Part shown: piece after piece, positions 19,423 through 27,844 of the stretch
Layout of the letters: the number at the start of each line of letters is the position of its first letter
Position numbering within the stretch: position 1 is the stretch's first letter
NCBI GenBank assembly: GCA_027490925.1
Contig: JAIXXF010000038.1
Span: 62,001-126,000 of the forward strand
DNA from: Comamonadaceae bacterium
GTDB lineage: Bacteria > Pseudomonadota > Gammaproteobacteria > Burkholderiales > Burkholderiaceae_C
Direction: 5' to 3'
Length of the DNA stretch: 64,000 bases
Program-made: the position numbers and the translations under genes
The notes under the pieces: generated by a model
Databases searched by the model: none
The model's input: only the letters and a program-made list of their open reading frames with translations
Told to the model about the DNA's origin: nothing

Positions 19423-21552
19423 TCAGTTTTGCGGTTCTGCGGCAGGGGCTTGGGGTGCAGAGCGGTCCAACAACGCCTTCATCGACAGTTTCACGCGGCC
19501 CTTCTCGTCCGTCTCCAACACCTTGACTTTGACGATCTGACCCTCTGTCAGGTAGTCGGTGACTTTCTCCACTCGCTCGTGCGCGATCTGGCTGATGTGC
19601 AACAAGCCGTCCTTGCCAGGCAGCAAATTGATCAGCGCGCCGAAATCCAAAATCTTGGTGACCGGGCCCTCGTAAACTTTGCCGATTTCCACCTCTGCGG
19701 TGATCTGCTCAATGCGGCGTTTTGCCTCGTCCGCCTTGGACGCGTCGGTCGCGGCGATCGTGATGGTGCCGTCTTCCTCAATGTTGATCTGACAACCGGT
19801 TTCTTCGGTCAGTGCCCGGATCACAGCACCGCCCTTGCCGATCACATCACGGATCTTCTCTGGGTTGATCTTCATTGTGTACAGCTTGGGAGCGAAGCTG
19901 CTGACCTCGGTCTTGGCCTCGCCCATCGCTTCTTGCATCTTGCCAAGAATGTGCAGGCGAGCCTCTTTGGCCTGGGCCAGCGCCACCTGCATGATTTCCT
20001 TGGTGATCCCCTGGATCTTGATGTCCATCTGCAGCGCGGTGATGCCACCGGTGGTGCCGGCAACCTTGAAGTCCATGTCACCCAGGTGGTCCTCGTCACC
20101 CAAGATGTCTGTCAAAACGGCGAAGCGGTTGCCGTCCTTGATCAAACCCATGGCGATACCGGCCACATGGGCCTTCATTGGCACGCCAGCGTCCATCAGG
20201 CTCAAACAGCCACCGCACACGGACGCCATCGACGACGAGCCGTTGGACTCGGTGATCTCAGACACCACGCGCATGGTGTAGGGGAACTCTTCTTTGTTCG
20301 GCAACACAGCGGCCAGCGCGCGCTTGGCCAAGCGGCCGTGGCCAATTTCACGGCGCTTGGTGCTGCCCATGCGGCCGACTTCGCCCGTGGCGAACGGAGG
20401 CATGTTGTAGTGCAACATGAAGCGGTCTTCGTACTCGCCGGCCAGCGCGTCGATGCGCTGGGCATCGCGCTCGGTGCCCAAAGTGGTCACCACCAAGGCC
20501 TGAGTCTCACCGCGGGTGAACAGAGCAGAGCCGTGGGTGCGTGGCAGCACGCTGTTGCGGATTTCAATCGGACGCACGGTGCGGGTGTCGCGGCCGTCGA
20601 TTCGCGGCTCGCCTTGCAGAATCTGGCTGCGCACGATCTTGGCTTCGATGTCGAACAACATGCTTTCGACCTTGACCGAGTCGAATTCCACACCGTCGGC
20701 CTTCAAGCCAGACAACACGGCGGCATACGCTTCGCGGCAGGCTTGGGTGCGGCTTTGCTTGTTGCGGATCTGATAAGCCGCACGCAGTTTGTCCTCGGCC
20801 GCGGCCACGACTTTGGCGATCAAAGCCTCGTCCTTGGCTGGGGCTTGCCAGTCCCAGACCGGTTTACCAGCCTCACGCACCAGTTCATGGATCGCGTTGA
20901 TGGCGATGTTGCCCTGCTGGTGACCAAAAACCACTGCGCCCAGCATGATGTCTTCCGACAACTGCAGAGCCTCGGACTCCACCATCAGCACGGCGGCTTC
21001 TGTGCCAGCGACCACCAGGTCCATCTGGCTGTCTTTGCGTTGGGTCTGCCCTGGGTTCAGCACATACTCGCCGTTGATGTAACCCACGCGTGCAGCGCCA
21101 ATGGGGCCCGCAAACGGAATGCCCGAAATGGCCAAGGCGGCACTGGAAGCGATCAGCGCGGCGATGTCGGCGTCCACCTCTGGATTCAGCGACACGGTGT
21201 GGATGACCACGTGCACCTCGTTGTAGAAGCCCTCGGGGAACAACGGGCGGATGGGCCGGTCGATCAGGCGGCTGGTCAGGGTTTCGTGCTCGCTGGGCTT
21301 GGCCTCGCGTTTGAAAAAGCTGCCAGGAATCTTGCCTGCTGCGTAGGTTTTCTCGATGTAGTCGACCGTCAGGGGAAAGAAATCTTGCCCTGGCTTGGAC
21401 GTTTTGGACGCGACCACCGTGGCGAGCACCACCGTGTCATCGATGTTCACCAACACCGCGCCAGAAGCTTGGCGGGCGACCTCGCCGGTCTCCATCGTGA
21501 CGGTATGTTGGCCCCACTGGAAGGTCTTGGTGACTTTGTTAAAAATGCTCAT
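19423..21552 (-). CDS. pnp: Polyribonucleotide nucleotidyltransferase
   Basis: A 709-residue 3'-5' phosphorolytic exoribonuclease, part of the RNA degradosome. Two RNase PH domains are followed by a KH domain ([20 protein letters not shown]) and an S1 domain ([24 protein letters not shown]) in the usual order. The catalytic second PH core contains the [11 protein letters not shown] stretch. It lies downstream of rpsO as in many bacteria, but with a terminator and a structured leader between them, suggesting partly separate expression. Length fits the family. Confidence 0.97.
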   Translation of the reverse strand: MSIFNKVTKTFQWGQHTVTMETGEVARQASGAVLVNIDDTVVLATVVASKTSKPGQDFFPLTVDYIEKTYAAGKIPGSFFKREAKPSEHETLTSRLIDRPIRPLFPEGFYNEVHVVIHTVSLNPEVDADIAALIASSAALAISGIPFAGPIGAARVGYINGEYVLNPGQTQRKDSQMDLVVAGTEAAVLMVESEALQLSEDIMLGAVVFGHQQGNIAINAIHELVREAGKPVWDWQAPAKDEALIAKVVAAAEDKLRAAYQIRNKQSRTQACREAYAAVLSGLKADGVEFDSVKVESMLFDIEAKIVRSQILQGEPRIDGRDTRTVRPIEIRNSVLPRTHGSALFTRGETQALVVTTLGTERDAQRIDALAGEYEDRFMLHYNMPPFATGEVGRMGSTKRREIGHGRLAKRALAAVLPNKEEFPYTMRVVSEITESNGSSSMASVCGGCLSLMDAGVPMKAHVAGIAMGLIKDGNRFAVLTDILGDEDHLGDMDFKVAGTTGGITALQMDIKIQGITKEIMQVALAQAKEARLHILGKMQEAMGEAKTEVSSFAPKLYTMKINPEKIRDVIGKGGAVIRALTEETGCQINIEEDGTITIAATDASKADEAKRRIEQITAEVEIGKVYEGPVTKILDFGALINLLPGKDGLLHISQIAHERVEKVTDYLTEGQIVKVKVLETDEKGRVKLSMKALLDRSAPQAPAAEPQN

Positions 21553-21600
21553 GGTTTGTCTTTCTCAGTCTGTGCACCACAGCAGGTGCCACTCAGATAA

Positions 21601-21622
21601 GCGGCGCATCAGGCTGCGCCGC
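21601..21622 (-). promoter_or_regulatory. Hairpin in the pnp leader
   Basis: A perfect 8-bp GC-rich stem (GCGGCGCA / TGCGCCGC) with a 6-base loop, about 50 bases upstream of the pnp start on the minus strand. In E. coli, the pnp leader forms a long hairpin cut by RNase III and then used by PNPase to repress itself. This shorter hairpin sits in the corresponding place; an autoregulatory role is inference. Confidence 0.4.
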
Positions 21623-21757
21623 AGGCCCGGAGAGAGGCGATACGAACACGATGCCATTCCAAAACCGCGCTGCTGACGCAGCCACTCCCGATGTGGGGCG
21701 GTTGTGGAATGACACAGCGCGCGTTCGTCTTGCCATCTCCGAATGGAATCTTCAAAT

Positions 21758-21799
21758 GACAAGCGCCTGAGCCAGTGCAAACCAACTCAGGCGCTTGTC
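21758..21799 (-). terminator. rpsO terminator
   Basis: A perfect 14-bp inverted repeat (GACAAGCGCCTGAG / CTCAGGCGCTTGTC, loop 14 bases) begins 13 bases after the rpsO stop. On the minus strand it is followed by ATTTGAAGATT, which is only moderately U-rich. Its position between rpsO and pnp matches the terminator/processing region known between these genes in enterobacteria. Confidence 0.7.
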
Positions 21800-21811
21800 G
21801 ATGGGCTGTGC

Positions 21812-22075
21812 TTACTTTCGCAGGCCGAGTTTGGCGATCAGCGCGGTGTAGCGGGCCGCGTCTTTGGACTTCAGGTAATCCAGCAGCTTGCGGCGACGGC
21901 TCACCATGCGCAGCAGGCCGCGTCGACCGTGGTGGTCTTTGGCGTGGGTTTTGAAGTGGGGGGTCAGCTCGTTGATCCGTGCCGTCAGCAGTGCGACTTG
22001 CACTTCGGGGCTGCCGGTGTCTGTGGCAGAGCGGGCGTTGGCCTTGACGACCTCTGCTTTGTTCAAAGCGGTCAT
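21812..22075 (-). CDS. rpsO: 30S ribosomal protein S15
   Basis: An 87-residue protein starting [17 protein letters not shown], with the S15 signature region [18 protein letters not shown] and the RNA-binding stretch [27 protein letters not shown]15 binds the central domain of 16S rRNA early in 30S assembly. AGGAAA lies just upstream of the ATG at 22075, which sets the start. The frame is open further upstream, but that part is promoter and leader sequence. Confidence 0.97.
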   Translation of the reverse strand: MTALNKAEVVKANARSATDTGSPEVQVALLTARINELTPHFKTHAKDHHGRRGLLRMVSRRRKLLDYLKSKDAARYTALIAKLGLRK

Positions 22076-22090
22076 GTGTTTCCTTTTGAT

Positions 22091-22105
22091 GACCCGTAAA
22101 GGGTC
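22091..22105 (-). promoter_or_regulatory. Hairpin overlapping the rpsO ribosome-binding region
   Basis: GACCC / GGGTC, a 5-bp stem with a 5-base loop, ends about 15 bases before the rpsO start and just ahead of the AGGAAA ribosome site. S15 of several bacteria binds structures at its own translation start; this one is a candidate by position only. Confidence 0.3.
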
Positions 22106-22172
22106 GGGGTTGACTTGCGATGGAAGCTGGAATGGCCCCAACGTGCGCTCCGTCTTGAGACCGAGCATTCGG

Positions 22173-22203
22173 ATTATAGCCCGAGCCCTCTCGTCACCCC
22201 CAA
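22173..22203 (-). promoter_or_regulatory. Putative rpsO promoter
   Basis: On the minus strand a perfect TATAAT box (22173-22178) is preceded, at 19 bases, by TTGGGG (22198-22203). It lies about 100 bases upstream of rpsO with no gene between, so it is the best sigma-70 candidate for rpsO. The -35 match is partial. Confidence 0.5.
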
Positions 22204-22407
22204 CGCCAGCAGAGCGCGGAGAGGTGACGGCGTTGGCAACCCACGAATTTCGTGAATGCACCAGCCTTGACCCAAACTGCCTGTCTGGTGTTCCAGCACC
22301 CTGATGCTGAGGGGGACACCAGGTCGCCGCTGCTCCGCGTGACCTGGCACAGACAGGCAGCGCGCGGCGTAAGCCGTTGGCGTGTATGCGGTCCGATCCC
22401 TCGGAAC

Positions 22408-22425
22408 GCTACTTGATTGATAGCA
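22408..22425. repeat. AT-rich mini-repeat, copy 1 (intergenic)
   Basis: GCTACTT-GATT-GATAGCA. The same 7-base arms with a different 4-base centre recur at 33986-34003, and a diverged copy of equal length lies at 41682-41699. The ends (GCTA/TAGC) are inverted, so it could fold as a small hairpin. It is AT-rich compared with its GC-rich surroundings. Confidence 0.5.
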
Positions 22426-22563
22426 ATTGAGCCAGTATCTGAGGGGGCGGACGGCCGAAAAAGCCCAGAATTGAAGATGGCAAGCGCCGCACCCCCAGAA
22501 AACCGCCGAAGGCTCGCCATGGCCCGATTTTTGACGCTGGTGGCCGCAACAGTGTTCGCACAC

Positions 22564-23625
22564 CTATCCAACCCGCGCCGGAGCGGCCAGGTCGGCCAAC
22601 GGCCAGCGCGGTTTCACATCGAAGGCGTAGGCGGTGGTGGCTGCCTGTACGCCTGCCTGTAGCCGCATCGCAGCGGCCATCGCGATCATGGCGCCGTTGT
22701 CGGTGCACAGGTCAAATTCTGGGTAGTGGACCCGCACACCGCGCTGCCGGCAGGCGTTGTCCAGTGCCAGACGGAGCTGTCGGTTGGCACCCACCCCACC
22801 GGCCACCACCAGTCGCGTCAAACCGGTAGCCTGGAGGGCACCAAGCGACTTCTTCACCAGCACCTCAACGATCGCCGCCTGGGTGGACGCCGCCAGATCG
22901 GCCTTGCGCTCCGCCAAGCCCTCGCCCAGTTTTTTGGCCTGCGTCAGCACGGCGGTTTTCAAGCCAGCGAATGAAAAGTCGTGGTTGCCGCTGTGCAGCA
23001 AGGGCCGTGGCAATGCAAAGGCAGCCGCATCGCCCTGTTCGGCCAGTCGGGCCAGTGCGGGTCCGCCGGGGTAACCCAGCCCCATCAGCTTGGCCGTTTT
23101 GTCAAACGCCTCGCCGGCCGCATCGTCGATGGTTTCGCCCAGCAGGGCGTACCGCCCAACCGCGTCCACCCGCATCAGCTGCGTGTGTCCGCCAGACACC
23201 AACAACGCCACAAACGGAAATTCTGGCGGGTCCGCGCTGAGGAATGGCGACAGCAAGTGGCCTTCCAAATGGTGAACACCCATCACCGGCTTGCCGAGAG
23301 CGGCACCCAACGCACAAGCCACGCCCGCCCCCACCAGCAGCGCGCCCGCCAAACCAGGACCCCGGGTGAAAGCGACCACATCCAAATCGGCCAGGGAGGC
23401 GCCGGCATTGGCCAGTACCCGCCGGGTGAGCGGCAACACCCTGCGGATGTGGTCCCGGCTGGCCAGTTCGGGCACGACACCGCCATACGCCTGGTGCATC
23501 TCGATCTGGCTGTGCAGCGCCTGGGCGCACAACACAGGTCGGTGACCGGCCTGTGCCTTGACCAGCGCCACCCCAGTTTCATCGCAGGACGACTCGATGC
23601 CGAGCATCAGGAAGTTGTGGACCAT
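22564..23625 (-). CDS. tsaD: tRNA N6-adenosine threonylcarbamoyltransferase
   Basis: A 353-residue ASKHA-fold protein that transfers the threonylcarbamoyl group to A37 of ANN-decoding tRNAs, working with TsaB, TsaC and TsaE. It starts near the conserved [12 protein letters not shown]; the iron-binding histidines are His119 and His123 in HLEGH, and [10 protein letters not shown] is the phosphate-binding loop. An ATG at 23607 would start closer to the conserved core and is an alternative; neither has a strong ribosome site. It is divergent from nasT. Confidence 0.95.
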   Translation of the reverse strand: MVHNFLMLGIESSCDETGVALVKAQAGHRPVLCAQALHSQIEMHQAYGGVVPELASRDHIRRVLPLTRRVLANAGASLADLDVVAFTRGPGLAGALLVGAGVACALGAALGKPVMGVHHLEGHLLSPFLSADPPEFPFVALLVSGGHTQLMRVDAVGRYALLGETIDDAAGEAFDKTAKLMGLGYPGGPALARLAEQGDAAAFALPRPLLHSGNHDFSFAGLKTAVLTQAKKLGEGLAERKADLAASTQAAIVEVLVKKSLGALQATGLTRLVVAGGVGANRQLRLALDNACRQRGVRVHYPEFDLCTDNGAMIAMAAAMRLQAGVQAATTAYAFDVKPRWPLADLAAPARVG

Positions 23626-23694
23626 CGGCGCCAAGTGTAGGGGAAGCGCCCGGCACAATCAGAAACCAATTGGCCAGCCGCGTGGGACAACAGC

Positions 23695-23710
23695 TGGCGC
23701 AAATTTTGCA
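23695..23710 (+). promoter_or_regulatory. Sigma-54-type promoter element upstream of nasT
   Basis: TGGCGCAAATTTTGCA matches the -24/-12 consensus TGGCACRNNNNTTGCW at all fixed positions except one (G for A at the fifth base), with exact spacing. Transcription would begin about 12 bases after the GC doublet, near 23721, so nasT mRNA would be almost leaderless. Nitrogen-scavenging genes are commonly sigma-54/NtrC controlled. No experimental support from sequence alone. Confidence 0.5.
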
Positions 23711-23721
23711 CAAACACACCC

Positions 23722-24348
23722 ATGCACGAAACCCTCCGCATTGTCGTCGTGGCGCCTGACCTGGTGGTCGGCGATGCTGAAGATGAGCACGCCGTCTTGC
23801 TGGCAGAACGTTCCCGCAGCCTGCGCATCGGGCTGCTGGAAAACGGTTTCAACCTGGTCGCCACGTTGCCACCCGATGTTTTCCTGACCGAGCGGCTGGC
23901 GCAGTTGCGGCCCGACATGGTGATCGTGGACGCGGACAGCGACGCACGCGACGCGCTGGAGCATGTGGTGGTGGCGACGCGTGACGAGCGCCGCCCGATC
24001 GTGATGTTCACCAACGACAGCGACAGCACCCTCGCGCGCGACGCGGTCGCTGCGGGCGTCTCGGCCTACGTGGTGGCTGGGCTCAGCACCGAACGCATCC
24101 GGCCCATTCTGGACGTGGCGATGCTGCGGTTCCAGCACGAAGAGCATTTGCGCCAGGAGTTGGCCGAAGCGAAGTCTGAACTCTCTGGCCGAAAGGTGAT
24201 CGACCGGGCCAAAAACCTGTTGATGCAGCGCCAACACCTCACAGAACAACAGGCGTACGACAAGCTGCGCAAGGCCGCCATGAACAAGGGCCTCAAGCTG
24301 CACGAGGTCGCCCAGCGCATGCTGGACATGGCCGATTTGCTGGCCTGA
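23722..24348 (+). CDS. nasT: ANTAR-domain response regulator (transcription antiterminator NasT)
   Basis: A 208-residue protein with a receiver-like N-terminal domain (residues about 6-125; VIVDADSD at the usual phospho-acceptor position) and a C-terminal ANTAR RNA-binding domain (about 145-205; RAKNLLMQRQHLTEQQAYDKL and the LHEVAQRML helix). ANTAR proteins bind paired hexaloop hairpins in nascent leaders and prevent terminator formation. It lies directly before the nitrate operon, whose leader contains a matching hairpin and a terminator. No nasS sensor gene is adjacent in this window. Confidence 0.9.
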   Translation: MHETLRIVVVAPDLVVGDAEDEHAVLLAERSRSLRIGLLENGFNLVATLPPDVFLTERLAQLRPDMVIVDADSDARDALEHVVVATRDERRPIVMFTNDSDSTLARDAVAAGVSAYVVAGLSTERIRPILDVAMLRFQHEEHLRQELAEAKSELSGRKVIDRAKNLLMQRQHLTEQQAYDKLRKAAMNKGLKLHEVAQRMLDMADLLA

Positions 24349-24506
24349 CCCGTCGTCATGCACGGGCTTGGTGCAGACGACCCACGCCCCCTGAATCCTT
24401 TGCACCCTTTTGGGCAAGCGCCGCAACCCTTGCCAAAACCGCGCCCTTTGGCGCCGTACAGCGTCTGACGTGCCCACAGCGGCCTTGACAAGGCACCTGC
24501 CGCAGC

Positions 24507-24522
24507 TGGCACGCTTGCTGCT
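24507..24522 (+). promoter_or_regulatory. Sigma-54-type promoter of the nrt-nir-nas operon
   Basis: TGGCACGCTTGCTGCT fits TGGCACRNNNNTTGCW at every position but one (C for T at position 12), with correct spacing. The predicted start near 24533 would give a 146-base leader containing the ANTAR-type hairpin and the terminator. Control by NtrC is plausible; no clear NtrC site was identified. Confidence 0.6.
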
Positions 24523-24550
24523 TAAGTTGATGCAAGACTGATGCAGTCGT

Positions 24551-24583
24551 CGACCACACCACCCAACGGCGGGCGGTGGGTCG
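24551..24583 (+). promoter_or_regulatory. ANTAR-type hexaloop hairpin in the nas leader
   Basis: Lower stem CGACC/GGTCG (24551-24555 with 24579-24583), a small internal loop, and an upper 7-bp stem with one A-C mismatch (24558-24564 with 24571-24577) closing the hexaloop AACGGC. ANTAR targets have hexaloops with A at position 1 and G at position 4, as here. A clear second hexaloop hairpin of the classic tandem motif was not found; the small GACTG/CAGTC hairpin just upstream has a shorter loop. Confidence 0.5.
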
Positions 24584-24593
24584 AATCAGGACA

Positions 24594-24657
24594 ACGGCGT
24601 CCCCACCCCGATTCAGCGCATGCGCTGGGTTGATCGGTGAGGACGCCGTTTTTATTT
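24594..24657 (+). terminator. Leader terminator (attenuator) before nrtA
   Basis: Perfect 9-bp stem ACGGCGTCC (24594-24602) with GGACGCCGT (24641-24649), followed directly by a U-run with one A (24649-24657). The loop itself contains the palindrome CAGCGCATGCGCTG and a CCGAT/ATCGG pair, so the whole forms a long composite hairpin. It ends 21 bases before the nrtA ATG; transcription could reach nrtA only by antitermination or read-through. Confidence 0.8.
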
Positions 24658-24678
24658 CCACGACCAATTGGAGTCCCC

Positions 24679-25923
24679 ATGACCGACTTGATGAACCATA
24701 AACTCAGCCGCCGCACCGTTCTGCAAGCCGCCTCCCTGGGCGCGGTGGGCATCTCCCCGGCGTTGCGCACTGCGGTGTATGCACAGGGGTCTGACAAGCC
24801 GGAAAAGGAAGAAGTCAAGATCGGCTTCATCCCGCTGACCGACTGTGCCAGCGTGGTCATGGCGTCTGTGCTCGGTTTCGACAAGAAGCACGGCGTGAAG
24901 ATCGTTCCTTCCAAGGAAACGTCATGGGCTGGCGTACGCGACAAGCTCGTGAGCGGCGAACTGGACATGGCGCACGCGCTTTACGGCTTGGTGTATGGCG
25001 TGCACCTCGGCACCAGCGGACCCAAGAAAGACATGGCGGTTCTGATGAACCTGAACCAGAACGGTCAGGCCATCACGCTGTCGAAAGCGCTGGCCGAAAA
25101 GGGCGCGGTGGATGGCGCCTCGCTGGCCAAATTCATGGCCAGCAACAAACGCGAATACACCTTCGCGCAGACCTTTCCCACCGGCACCCACGCAATGTGG
25201 CTGTACTACTGGCTGGCCAGCGCGGGCATCCACCCCTTCCAGGAAGCCAAAGTCATCACCGTACCCCCGCCGCAAATGGTGGCCAACATGCGCGTGGGCA
25301 ACATGGACGGCTACTGCGTGGGCGAACCCTGGAATCACCGCGCGATCATCGACGGCATCGGTGTGACCGCCGCGACCACACAGGACATTTGGAAGGACCA
25401 CCCTGAGAAGGTCTTGGGCACCAGTGCCGAGTTCGTGAAGAAGCACCCCAACACCTGCCGAGCCGTGATCGCTGCCATTTTGGAAGCCAGCCAATGGATC
25501 GACGCCAGCCTGGGAAACAAAAACAAGATGGCGGAAACCGTTGCAGACAAGTCCTACGTGAACACCAGCGTGGACGCCATCAACCAGCGCATCCTGGGCC
25601 GTTACCAAAACGGCTTGGGCAAAACCTGGGACGACCCCAACCACATGAAGTTCTACAACGACGGCGCGGTGAACTTCCCCTACCTGTCGGACGGTATGTG
25701 GTTCCTGACACAGCACAAGCGCTGGGGCTTGCTCAAAGAGCACCCTGATTATTTGGCTGTGGCCAAACAGATCAATCAGATAGATCTGTACAAGCAGGCC
25801 GCGACCGTGGCCAAGGTGAGCGTCCCCAAAGACGTGATGCGCACCAGCAAGCTGATGGACGGCGTGGTTTGGGATGGCAAAGACCCGAAAAAATACGCCG
25901 ACGGTTTCAAGATCAAAGTCTGA
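24679..25923 (+). CDS. nrtA: Nitrate ABC transporter substrate-binding protein (NrtA/NasF type)
   Basis: A 414-residue periplasmic binding protein of the CmpA/NrtA family, which captures nitrate (or nitrite, possibly cyanate or bicarbonate in relatives). The N-terminus has a twin-arginine signal (SRRTVLQAASLGAVG) with cleavage likely after AVYA, near residue 35. Family hallmarks include FIPLTDCASVVMASVLGFDKK and YCVGEPWNHRAI. The ATG at 24679 has GGAG six bases upstream, so the longer open frame is ignored. First gene of the operon after the leader terminator. Confidence 0.93.
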   Translation: MTDLMNHKLSRRTVLQAASLGAVGISPALRTAVYAQGSDKPEKEEVKIGFIPLTDCASVVMASVLGFDKKHGVKIVPSKETSWAGVRDKLVSGELDMAHALYGLVYGVHLGTSGPKKDMAVLMNLNQNGQAITLSKALAEKGAVDGASLAKFMASNKREYTFAQTFPTGTHAMWLYYWLASAGIHPFQEAKVITVPPPQMVANMRVGNMDGYCVGEPWNHRAIIDGIGVTAATTQDIWKDHPEKVLGTSAEFVKKHPNTCRAVIAAILEASQWIDASLGNKNKMAETVADKSYVNTSVDAINQRILGRYQNGLGKTWDDPNHMKFYNDGAVNFPYLSDGMWFLTQHKRWGLLKEHPDYLAVAKQINQIDLYKQAATVAKVSVPKDVMRTSKLMDGVVWDGKDPKKYADGFKIKV

Positions 25924-25968
25924 CGCGCAGAGCGCACGTTCGCCCCACCCCACAACCAAGGTGACACC

Positions 25969-26892
25969 ATGGTCAGCGCCGTTTTCCACCCGCCTTTTGA
26001 AGGCTCCACATCCGCCAGCGCCAATCCCGCTAACAAGTCGGTCGCCGGCACTGCCGATTCCGCCCGTCAAACTGCCGCGGCCATCCTCCCGGCACGTCGG
26101 CTGGCGCGGGACTGGTCCGACTTGATGCTGAAAGTGATCCCGCCCGCTGCTGGGCTGGGCTTGCTGTTGGGCATATGGGCCTTGGTGTCCATCACCACCA
26201 AAGGCAACATCCCATCCCCTTGGGACACCTTGCAACAAGCCGTTGCGGTGTTCAGTGACCCCTTCTACCAAAAGGGGCCCAATGACCAGGGGGTGGGCTG
26301 GAACGTGCTGAGTTCGCTCAAACGGGTGGCCCTCGGGTTTGGCTTGGCCGCACTGATCGGCATCCCCCTGGGCTTCATGATCGGCCGCTTCACCTTCCTG
26401 AGCCGAATGTTCAACCCGCTGATCAGCCTGTTGCGACCGGTGTCGCCGCTGGCTTGGTTGCCGATCGGCTTGCTGGTGTTCAAAGGGGCCAACCCCGCCG
26501 CAATCTGGACCATTTTTATCTGCTCCATCTGGCCCATGATCATCAACACCGCCGTGGGCGTGCAGCGCGTGCCAACCGACTACATGAACGTCGCCCGCGT
26601 GTTGAACCTGAGCGAATGGAAGATCATCTCCAAGATCCTGTTCCCAGCGGTGCTGCCCTACATGCTGACCGGCGTTCGACTGGCGGTGGGTACCGCCTGG
26701 CTGGTGATCGTGGCGGCCGAGATGTTGACCGGTGGTGTGGGCATCGGCTTCTGGATCTGGGACGAGTGGAACAACCTGAACGTAAAAAACATCATCGTGG
26801 CGATCTTCGTCATCGGTGGTGTGGGGCTGGTCTTGGAGTTCGCGCTGATCAAACTCGCCACCGCGTTTACTTTTGAAGAGGTGAAGTCATGA
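25969..26892 (+). CDS. nrtB: Nitrate ABC transporter permease
   Basis: A 307-residue inner-membrane permease of the NrtB/SsuC family. About six transmembrane helices begin at residue 55 after a hydrophilic Ala/Ser/Pro-rich N-terminus. The cytoplasmic coupling loop ([24 protein letters not shown] region) resembles the EAA motif that docks on the ATPase. It lies 45 bases after nrtA and overlaps nrtC by four bases (ATGA). Confidence 0.93.
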   Translation: MVSAVFHPPFEGSTSASANPANKSVAGTADSARQTAAAILPARRLARDWSDLMLKVIPPAAGLGLLLGIWALVSITTKGNIPSPWDTLQQAVAVFSDPFYQKGPNDQGVGWNVLSSLKRVALGFGLAALIGIPLGFMIGRFTFLSRMFNPLISLLRPVSPLAWLPIGLLVFKGANPAAIWTIFICSIWPMIINTAVGVQRVPTDYMNVARVLNLSEWKIISKILFPAVLPYMLTGVRLAVGTAWLVIVAAEMLTGGVGIGFWIWDEWNNLNVKNIIVAIFVIGGVGLVLEFALIKLATAFTFEEVKS

Positions 26893-27728
26893 GCGTCAGC
26901 CTGACCAGCAAATACATCGAAGTCCAGAATGTTGAACAGACGTTCAAAACCGCCAAAGGTCCGTTCTGCGCGCTGCAAAACGTCAACCTGACCGTGGGCA
27001 AGGGCGAATTCGTGACCCTGATTGGCCACTCGGGATGTGGCAAGTCCACCCTGCTGAACCTGATCGCTGGCCTGACCCTGCCCACCAGCGGCAGCCTGAT
27101 CTGCGCCAACCGCGAGATCGATGGGCCGGGACCAGACCGCGGGGTCGTGTTCCAAAACCACTCGCTGCTGCCGTGGCTCACCTGCTTTGAGAACGTCTAC
27201 CTTGCGGTGGAACGTGTGTTCGGGTCGCCCAGCCGGGCCAATGGCGCACGCGGGGAAACCAAGGCACAGCTCAAGGCGCGGGTGGACCACGTACTGGCCA
27301 TGGTGGGCTTGACCGCCGCTGCGCACAAGCGCCCAAGTGAAATCTCCGGCGGCATGAAGCAGCGGGTGGGCATCGCGCGCGCGTTGTCCATGGAACCCAA
27401 GGTGCTGTTGATGGACGAGCCCTTTGGCGCGCTGGACGCACTGACCCGGGCCAAGCTACAAGACGAGCTGCTGGCCATTGTGGCCACCACCCAAAGCACC
27501 GTGGTGATGGTGACACACGACGTGGACGAGGCGGTGCTGCTGTCCGACCGCATCGTGATGATGACCAACGGCCCGGCCGCAACCATTGGCGAGGTATTGA
27601 GCGTGGACCTTCCACGCCCCCGCTCGCGGGTGGCGTTGGCCGAAAACACCGACTACCTGCACTACCGCAAGGCGGTGATCGACTTCCTGTACACGCGCCA
27701 GTCGCACGTCGAGAAGCAAGCCGCCTGA
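26889..27728 (+). CDS. nrtC: Nitrate ABC transporter ATP-binding protein
   Basis: A 279-residue ABC ATPase: Walker [10 protein letters not shown] (residues about 49-57), Q-loop [13 protein letters not shown], signature [16 protein letters not shown], Walker [13 protein letters not shown] and switch histidine MVTHDVDEA. It lacks the NrtA-like C-terminal sensor domain of cyanobacterial NrtC, so in domain content it equals NrtD/NasD; the gene name is by position. It probably works as a homodimer with NrtB. Confidence 0.9.
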   Translation: MSVSLTSKYIEVQNVEQTFKTAKGPFCALQNVNLTVGKGEFVTLIGHSGCGKSTLLNLIAGLTLPTSGSLICANREIDGPGPDRGVVFQNHSLLPWLTCFENVYLAVERVFGSPSRANGARGETKAQLKARVDHVLAMVGLTAAAHKRPSEISGGMKQRVGIARALSMEPKVLLMDEPFGALDALTRAKLQDELLAIVATTQSTVVMVTHDVDEAVLLSDRIVMMTNGPAATIGEVLSVDLPRPRSRVALAENTDYLHYRKAVIDFLYTRQSHVEKQAA

Positions 27729-27844
27729 GGGTGGCGGCTCCGGCCTCCGGTCGGCTCCGCCCCCGACACGAACGAATTTAAAAACACCCGGCCGCACACG
27801 GGGCGGGACAAGGTCTGTCCGCTGCGGACCACTGGGAGATGGTG

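Larger units (their letters stand above)
22076..22563. other. Intergenic region between rpsO and tsaD
   Basis: About 490 bases without a convincing gene. Open frames of about 125 codons exist on the minus strand, but they have odd composition, overlap each other and the rpsO promoter, and match no family I recognise. The stretch holds the putative rpsO promoter, the rpsO leader hairpin and an 18-base AT-rich mini-repeat (22408-22425). The side next to tsaD may be a degenerate interspersed repeat (inference). Confidence 0.5.
24349..24678 (+). other. Regulatory leader of the nitrate assimilation operon
   Basis: About 330 bases without a gene, between nasT and nrtA, rich in inverted repeats. 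An outer CGTGCC/GGCACG pair encloses GCGGC/GCCGC and CCTT/AAGG around 24469-24514. Then come a sigma-54 element (24507-24522), a small GACTG/CAGTC hairpin (24536-24548), an ANTAR-type hexaloop hairpin (24551-24583) and a U-tailed terminator (24594-24657). The ribosome site GGAG (24670-24673) precedes the nrtA ATG. The ordering fits nitrate-responsive antitermination. Confidence 0.65.

Noticed and set aside
19375-21600. A 741-codon open frame antisense to pnp
   Set aside because: It is the shadow of the pnp frame; no domain, signal or ribosome site supports it, whereas pnp is complete and conserved.
22174-22571. Two overlapping minus-strand open frames of about 125 codons between rpsO and tsaD
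   Set aside because: They overlap each other in different frames and run through the putative rpsO promoter, have no ribosome site, and match no family I know; Trp/Cys/Arg-rich composition looks like non-coding GC-rich sequence.
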